From: Flavobacterium frigoris PS1
GTDB taxonomy: Bacteria; Bacteroidota; Bacteroidia; Flavobacteriales; Flavobacteriaceae
NCBI RefSeq assembly: GCF_000252125.1
Contig: NZ_AHKF01000018.1
Span: 248,001-312,000 of the forward strand
Reading direction: 5' to 3'
DNA length: 64,000 bases
Position numbers and translations under genes: made by a program. The notes below the pieces were generated by a model. That model was not told the DNA's origin. It saw only the letters and a program-made list of their open reading frames with translations, and searched no databases. Positions 59,561-64,000 of the stretch are shown here, in pieces. How positions within the stretch are numbered: position 1 is the stretch's first letter; each line of letters starts with the position of its first letter.

Positions 59561-62014
59561 ATGCCTTTTTTTGCCGAAGTAATTTTACCGCTCTCCCTTG
59601 CCAAAACATTCACTTATAGCGTTTCGGAGGCAGAATATAATTACATCAATAAAGGAATGCGTGTAGCTGTGCCCTTTGGAAAAAGCAAAATTTACACTGC
59701 ATTGGTTATTGATATCCATCAAAGTCAACCCACATTATATGATGCTAAGGAAATTCATCAAATTCTTGATGAAAAGCCTATTGTAACCGAAATTCAGATT
59801 GCCCATTGGCAATGGATCGCATCCTATTATATGTGTGCAATAGGTGATGTATATCGAGGTGCTATGCCTAGCGCGTTATTACTCGAAAGCGAAACTATAA
59901 TTTCTCAAAAAACAGATGTTTTTGTTGATGAAAGTCTACTTTCTGACGATGAATATTTGATATATCAGGCGCTACAACAGCAATCATCTCTAAAAATACA
60001 AGAAATAGTAGCTATTCTAAATAAGAAGAATATTTTTCCTGTTATTCAAAAATTGATTGACAAGAATATTTTGGTTCTTCAGGAAGAAATGCTCGAAGGC
60101 TATAAACCCAAGTTAGTCAGGTACGCTCGTTTGCATTCTAAATATCAATCAAATGAAGGATTAGGTGAGTTGTTGGAAAAGTTAAAAAGTGCCAATAAGC
60201 AAAAGGAAATCGTGTTAACTTTTTTTCAGCTTAGTGCCTCTGAAAAGAAACCTATTACCGTAAAAAAGTTGGTAGAGGCTGCTAATTCTACTCCGGCAAC
60301 CGTAAAAGCGTTGATAGAAAAAGAAATTTTTGAAGATTATTTTATACAGGAAGATAGAGTCAATTTTTCAGATAAAACAAAAGAAGAGCAGTTGCAGTTA
60401 AGTGATGGTCAACAAAAAGCTTTTGATGCGATTAAAACCAGTTTCATCCAGAAAGAAGTTTGTCTATTACATGGGGTGACATCAAGTGGAAAAACGGAGA
60501 TATACATTAAGTTGATTGAAGAATATCTCGCCACAGGTAAGCAAGTGTTGTATTTATTGCCGGAGATTGCCCTTACAACACAATTAGTATCAAGGTTAAG
60601 TGTTTATTTTGGAAACAAAGTAGCTGTTTTTCATTCGAAATACAATAATAATGAACGTGTCGAAGTTTGGACACAAGTGCTGAGAAACTCTGAGAAAGCA
60701 CAAATTATAATAGGAGCAAGGTCAGCTTTGTTTTTGCCGTTCCATGATCTTGGATTTATAATTGTCGATGAAGAACACGAACAGACTTTTAAACAAGTAG
60801 ATCCCGCACCACGATATCATGCTCGTGACGCAGCTATAGTTTTGGCTAGTTTTCATAAATCAAAAGTGTTGCTTGGCTCGGCTACGCCGAGTATTGAAAC
60901 GTATTTTAATGCCAAATCAGATAAATATGGCTTGGTAGAAATTAGCGAACGTTATGGCAAAGTGATGATGCCTGAAATCGAGCTGGTAGATTTAAAAGAT
61001 AAATATTTTCGCAAGAGAATGAAGGGGCATTTTAGTGACTCTTTAATTGAGGGGATTGCTACTGCCGTTTCATTAGGGGAACAAGTGATTTTATTTCAAA
61101 ATAGGAGGGGATATTCGCCTTTACTTGAGTGTATGACCTGTGGGCACGTTCCGCATTGTCAACAGTGTGATGTAAGTTTGACTTATCATAAACATAAAAA
61201 TCAATTGCGCTGTCATTACTGTGGTTACTCTATCGCTAAGCCTACACGGTGCCATAGTTGTTCTAGTGTCGATTTGACGACTAAGGGTTTTGGAACAGAA
61301 CAAATCCAACAGGAATTGATGGAGTTGTTTCCTGATAATAAGATTGGTAGAATGGATCAGGATACCACTCGCGGTAAATTTGGATTTGAAAAAATCATTG
61401 AAGGTTTTAAAAACAGAGATGTCGATATTTTAGTTGGAACCCAAATGCTGGCCAAGGGACTTGACTTTGATAATGTAAGTTTGGTAGGTATCATGAATGC
61501 GGATAATATGTTGTATCATCCAGATTTTAGAGCCTTTGAAAGAAGTTTTCAGATGATGGTACAGGTTTCAGGACGTTCAGGACGTTCTGAAAAGCAAGGG
61601 AAAGTTATTATTCAAACCTATAATCCGAATCACAATACGATACAGCAAGTAACAAACAATGATTATCTGGGTATGTACAATGAGCAGTTATATGATAGGC
61701 AGATTTACAAATACCCACCTTATTTTAGGATAATAAAACTTACGCTTAAGCAACGAGATTTTGATAAGTTGAAGGAAGGCGCCATGTGGCTTTACCAGGT
61801 GATGAGTTCAAACTTGAATATGCCAGTGCTTGGTCCTGAGGAACCAGCTATTAGCAGAATCAGAAATGAATATATAAGAATTATTATAATTAAAATTCCG
61901 CATAATATTTCAGTGGCAGGCACAAAAAAAACTATTCAGAAAATGTTGAATAGTTTTGATGCAGTTGCTCAATATAGAGCTATTAAAGTTTCGGTAAATG
62001 TCGATTTTTATTAA
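59561..62014 (+). CDS. priA: Primosomal replication restart helicase PriA
   Basis: This 817-residue helicase begins with a 3'-DNA-binding domain (PFFAEVILPLSLAKTFTYSV, GMRVAVPFG). The superfamily 2 helicase core starts near residue 285: Walker A GVTSSGKTEIY, DEEH box VDEEHEQTFKQ, motif III LGSATPS, motifs V-VI VGTQMLAKGLDFDNVSLVGI and QVSGRSGR. Zinc fingers sit between the lobes: CMTCGHVPHCQQC, CHYCGY, and CHSC. It reloads the replisome at stalled forks. It is convergent with the LytTR regulator, 11 bp away. The length is normal for Bacteroidetes. Confidence 0.98.
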   Translation: MPFFAEVILPLSLAKTFTYSVSEAEYNYINKGMRVAVPFGKSKIYTALVIDIHQSQPTLYDAKEIHQILDEKPIVTEIQIAHWQWIASYYMCAIGDVYRGAMPSALLLESETIISQKTDVFVDESLLSDDEYLIYQALQQQSSLKIQEIVAILNKKNIFPVIQKLIDKNILVLQEEMLEGYKPKLVRYARLHSKYQSNEGLGELLEKLKSANKQKEIVLTFFQLSASEKKPITVKKLVEAANSTPATVKALIEKEIFEDYFIQEDRVNFSDKTKEEQLQLSDGQQKAFDAIKTSFIQKEVCLLHGVTSSGKTEIYIKLIEEYLATGKQVLYLLPEIALTTQLVSRLSVYFGNKVAVFHSKYNNNERVEVWTQVLRNSEKAQIIIGARSALFLPFHDLGFIIVDEEHEQTFKQVDPAPRYHARDAAIVLASFHKSKVLLGSATPSIETYFNAKSDKYGLVEISERYGKVMMPEIELVDLKDKYFRKRMKGHFSDSLIEGIATAVSLGEQVILFQNRRGYSPLLECMTCGHVPHCQQCDVSLTYHKHKNQLRCHYCGYSIAKPTRCHSCSSVDLTTKGFGTEQIQQELMELFPDNKIGRMDQDTTRGKFGFEKIIEGFKNRDVDILVGTQMLAKGLDFDNVSLVGIMNADNMLYHPDFRAFERSFQMMVQVSGRSGRSEKQGKVIIQTYNPNHNTIQQVTNNDYLGMYNEQLYDRQIYKYPPYFRIIKLTLKQRDFDKLKEGAMWLYQVMSSNLNMPVLGPEEPAISRIRNEYIRIIIIKIPHNISVAGTKKTIQKMLNSFDAVAQYRAIKVSVNVDFY

Positions 62015-62025
62015 AAAGTAGTTTT

Positions 62026-62721
62026 TTATGCAAATGATAGGGCTTTTACTAGGTCTTCTTTTTTGTTTCTACTCAATGGTATTTTAGTAACACCAATTTC
62101 TGCAAATTTACTATTGAAGCGTTCTACTTTGTCAACATTAATGATGTATGACTTGTGCACCCTTACAAATTTCTTCTTAGACAAATCGTTTTCAAAAGAT
62201 TTCATTGTAGAAAGTACAAGGTTGCTATCGTCATCAGTAACAACTCTTACGTAGTCACCAAAAGCTTCAATCCACTTGATTTTAGAAGTAAAAATTTTCA
62301 ATTTTTTCAAATTACTTTTGATAAAAATATGTTCTCCTTCTTCTTCTTTGGTATCTTTCTTTAATAAGTATAAGTCAATGGCTCTTTTTACGGAAGCATT
62401 AAATCGATCAATTGCTATTGGTTTTTGAAGATAATCAGTGGCATCATAATCAAACGCTTTCATCGCATACTCCGCTTTAGAGGTAATAAAGATAATTTGT
62501 GGTTTTATTTTTAATCCATCTAGGAAGTCAAATCCACTAATAACCGGCATCTCAATATCTAGAAATATTAAGTCTACATTATGTATAGACATGCAGCTTC
62601 TAGCTTCAATAGCGTTTGAAAAATCGCCTATTAAATGTAAATTCGGGTGATTATTAACTAATTTTGCAATGATCATTCGTTGTATCGAACTATCATCGAC
62701 TACGACACAGTTTAGTTTCAT
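62026..62721 (-). CDS. LytTR-type response regulator (orphan)
   Basis: This 231-residue protein has an N-terminal receiver (VVVDDSSIQRMIIAKLV, phosphoacceptor Asp in LIFLDIEMPVISGFDFL, Lys in TDYLQKPIAIDRF) and a C-terminal LytTR DNA-binding domain (about 125-231: IFIKSNLKKLKIFTSKIKWIEAFGDYVRVVTDDDSN, MKSFENDLSKKKFVRVHKSYIINVDKV, VTKIPLSRNKKEDLV). LytTR proteins bind direct repeats. The usual membrane-bound LytS-like kinase is not next to it, so it is an orphan here. It is convergent with priA. Confidence 0.95.
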   Translation of the reverse strand: MKLNCVVVDDSSIQRMIIAKLVNNHPNLHLIGDFSNAIEARSCMSIHNVDLIFLDIEMPVISGFDFLDGLKIKPQIIFITSKAEYAMKAFDYDATDYLQKPIAIDRFNASVKRAIDLYLLKKDTKEEEGEHIFIKSNLKKLKIFTSKIKWIEAFGDYVRVVTDDDSNLVLSTMKSFENDLSKKKFVRVHKSYIINVDKVERFNSKFAEIGVTKIPLSRNKKEDLVKALSFA

Positions 62722-62827
62722 GACAATATCATTTAAGATTTGGAATAGTAAATATATAGTTTATTTTCTAATTTAACAAAACATTACGATGAGTTTTTGT
62801 AGTTCAACGATTAATTAGAAAAAAATA

Positions 62828-62857
62828 TTGCTCATTAAAAAAAATTGAGTATTTTTG
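62828..62857 (+). promoter_or_regulatory. Promoter of the rpsF operon (TTG, 19-bp spacer, TATTTTTG)
   Basis: TTG (62828-62830) and TATTTTTG (62850-62857) with 19 bp between them fit the Bacteroidetes consensus. The start is near 62863, giving a leader of about 24 nt before the rpsF ATG, too short for a typical S6:S18 autoregulatory leader. Confidence 0.75.
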
Positions 62858-62886
62858 CACCCAAATTAACAAATAAATAAATATTT

Positions 62887-63228
62887 ATGAATCATTATGA
62901 AACTGTTTTCATTTTAAATCCCGTTTTATCTGATGTTCAGGTAAAGGAAACAGTAAGCAAATTTGAAGATTTTCTTACTACTAGAGGAGCCGAAATGGTA
63001 TCGAAAGAGGACTGGGGCCTAAAAAAAATGGCTTACGAAATCCAAAATAAAAAAAGTGGTTTTTATCACTTATTCGAATTCAAAGTAGCTGCAGAAGTTC
63101 TTATTGCTTTTGAAACAGAATTTAGACGTGACGAAAGAGTTATGCGTTTCTTAACTGTAAGTTTAGACAAACATGCTATTTCTTGGGCTGAAAGAAGAAG
63201 AACAAAATTAAAATCTCAAAAAGCTTAA
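62887..63228 (+). CDS. rpsF: 30S ribosomal protein S6
   Basis: The 113-residue protein starts MNHYETVFILNPVLSDVQVKE and has KEDWGLKKMAYEIQNKKSGFYHLFEF and VMRFLTVSLDKHAISWAERRR, the complete S6 fold of four beta strands and two helices. S6 binds S18 in the small-subunit platform. rpsR begins 4 bp later, and rplI follows, the usual bacterial order. Confidence 0.99.
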   Translation: MNHYETVFILNPVLSDVQVKETVSKFEDFLTTRGAEMVSKEDWGLKKMAYEIQNKKSGFYHLFEFKVAAEVLIAFETEFRRDERVMRFLTVSLDKHAISWAERRRTKLKSQKA

Positions 63229-63231
63229 ATC

Positions 63232-63528
63232 ATGGCTACATTACAACAATCTGCTTCAGGAAAAAAAGACGGAGATATCAGATATCTTACTCCTTTAAAC
63301 ATAGAAACTAACAAAACTAAAAAGTACTGTCGTTTCAAAAAATCAGGTATCAAATATATTGATTATAAAGATGCTGATTTCTTATTGAAATTTGTAAACG
63401 AACAAGGGAAAATTCTTCCTCGTCGTTTGACTGGAACTTCATTAAAGTACCAAAGAAAAGTTTCTGTTGCTGTGAAAAGAGCACGTCACCTAGCTTTAAT
63501 GCCATACGTGGCGGATTTACTTAAATAA
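63232..63528 (+). CDS. rpsR: 30S ribosomal protein S18
   Basis: The 98-residue protein contains [66 protein letters not shown], the whole S18 core. The N-terminal 25 residues are basic and variable. The single Cys in KYCRF leaves no zinc-finger-type motif. S18 pairs with S6 in the 30S platform. Confidence 0.99.
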   Translation: MATLQQSASGKKDGDIRYLTPLNIETNKTKKYCRFKKSGIKYIDYKDADFLLKFVNEQGKILPRRLTGTSLKYQRKVSVAVKRARHLALMPYVADLLK

Positions 63529-63593
63529 TATTTTAACTCAGTTGTTGGTTTTCTGAAACATGAAACCTAACTTCTATAAAAAAGGACAACAAC

Positions 63594-64000
63594 ATGGAAC
63601 TTATACTTAGACAAGACGTTCAAAATTTAGGATTTAAAGATGATGTAGTAACTGTGAAAAATGGTTATGGTCGTAATTTTTTAATTCCACAAGGTCACGC
63701 ACATTTAGCAACATCTTCTGCAAAGAAAGTATTAGCTGAAAACCTAAAACAAAGAGCGCACAAAGAAGCAAAAGTTGTAGCAGATGCAAATGCATTGGCT
63801 GAAACTTTAAAAGCTATCGAAATTAAAATTACTGCAAAAGCAGGTGGAGAAAAATTATTCGGTTCAATCACGAATATTGATATCGCTGATGCTTTAGCAA
63901 AAGGTGGTCAAGTAATTGACAGAAAATTCATCACTAGCGGTATCGTTAAACGTACTGGTAAATATGCAGCTAGCGTTCGTTTACACAGAGATGTAATTAT
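63594..64000 (+). CDS. rplI: 50S ribosomal protein L9 (3' end outside the window)
   Basis: The ATG at 63594 opens MELILRQDVQNLGFKDDVVTVKNGYGRNFLIPQGHAHLAT, the N-terminal domain of L9, then a long helix (AKKVLAENLKQRAHKEAKVVADANALAETLKAIEIKITAKAGGEKLFGSITNIDIADAL) and part of the C-terminal domain. The window ends at codon 135, so the last residues are missing. It lies 65 bp behind rpsR, the third gene of the ribosomal operon. The upstream sequence aaaggacaac carries no strong Shine-Dalgarno sequence. Confidence 0.97.
   Translation, partial: MELILRQDVQNLGFKDDVVTVKNGYGRNFLIPQGHAHLATSSAKKVLAENLKQRAHKEAKVVADANALAETLKAIEIKITAKAGGEKLFGSITNIDIADALAKGGQVIDRKFITSGIVKRTGKYAASVRLHRDVI

Overview
The window looks like chromosomal DNA of a Flavobacteriia member, most likely Flavobacterium. 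The evidence is low-GC coding, SusC/SusD outer-membrane genes, the Bacteroidetes promoter -7 element TAnnTTTG in front of many genes, A-rich start regions without Shine-Dalgarno sequences, and Bacteroidetes-restricted families (BT_3928-like, DUF1599). No rRNA, tRNA, CRISPR array or intact insertion sequence was seen.

Layout. 0-11 kb is accessory or decaying: a frameshifted GreA/GreB-like gene, a hybrid sensor kinase with a six-copy 63-bp coiled-coil repeat, a TonB-dependent receptor, a small secreted Tyr/Asn/Arg-rich protein, a predicted amidoligase (GCS-like fold, resembling giant-virus proteins), a cytosolic NlpC/CHAP-like cysteine peptidase, a broken patatin and a DUF1398 gene. 11-20 kb holds dnaK behind a sigma54-like promoter, a phototrophy pair (beta-carotene dioxygenase blh, divergent from a DTE-type proteorhodopsin), a CorA transporter and the pta-ackA acetate pathway.

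20-35.4 kb is a polysaccharide utilisation locus: a membrane-spanning beta-propeller/LuxR regulator, SusC, SusD, a LamG lipoprotein, a GH144-like glucanase, an esterase, a GH3 beta-glucosidase and a SusB-type inverting GH97. Beta- and alpha-glucan enzymes together make the substrate unclear.

35.4-64 kb is mostly housekeeping and envelope genes: an M28 peptidase, AI-2E family transporter, PAS histidine kinase, kdsA (Kdo synthesis), a YeeE/YedE pair, an ether-lipid-like pair (AGMO-like hydroxylase plus YhhN lysoplasmalogenase) behind a large palindrome, clpS, prmA, tpiA, a TlpA-like thioredoxin, a lone DppB-like permease, BT_3928-like and DUF1599 proteins, folP, rlmH, an exported adenosine deaminase, an MscS channel, a DUF2254 protein, nadC, a BrkB-family protein, a DUF2147 protein, priA, an orphan LytTR regulator and the rpsF-rpsR-rplI operon, cut by the window end.

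The best candidates for new biology are the amidoligase-like protein with its peptidase neighbour and their related 3' flanks, the sigma54-like control of dnaK, the palindrome around the ether-lipid promoter, and the mixed-linkage glycan locus.
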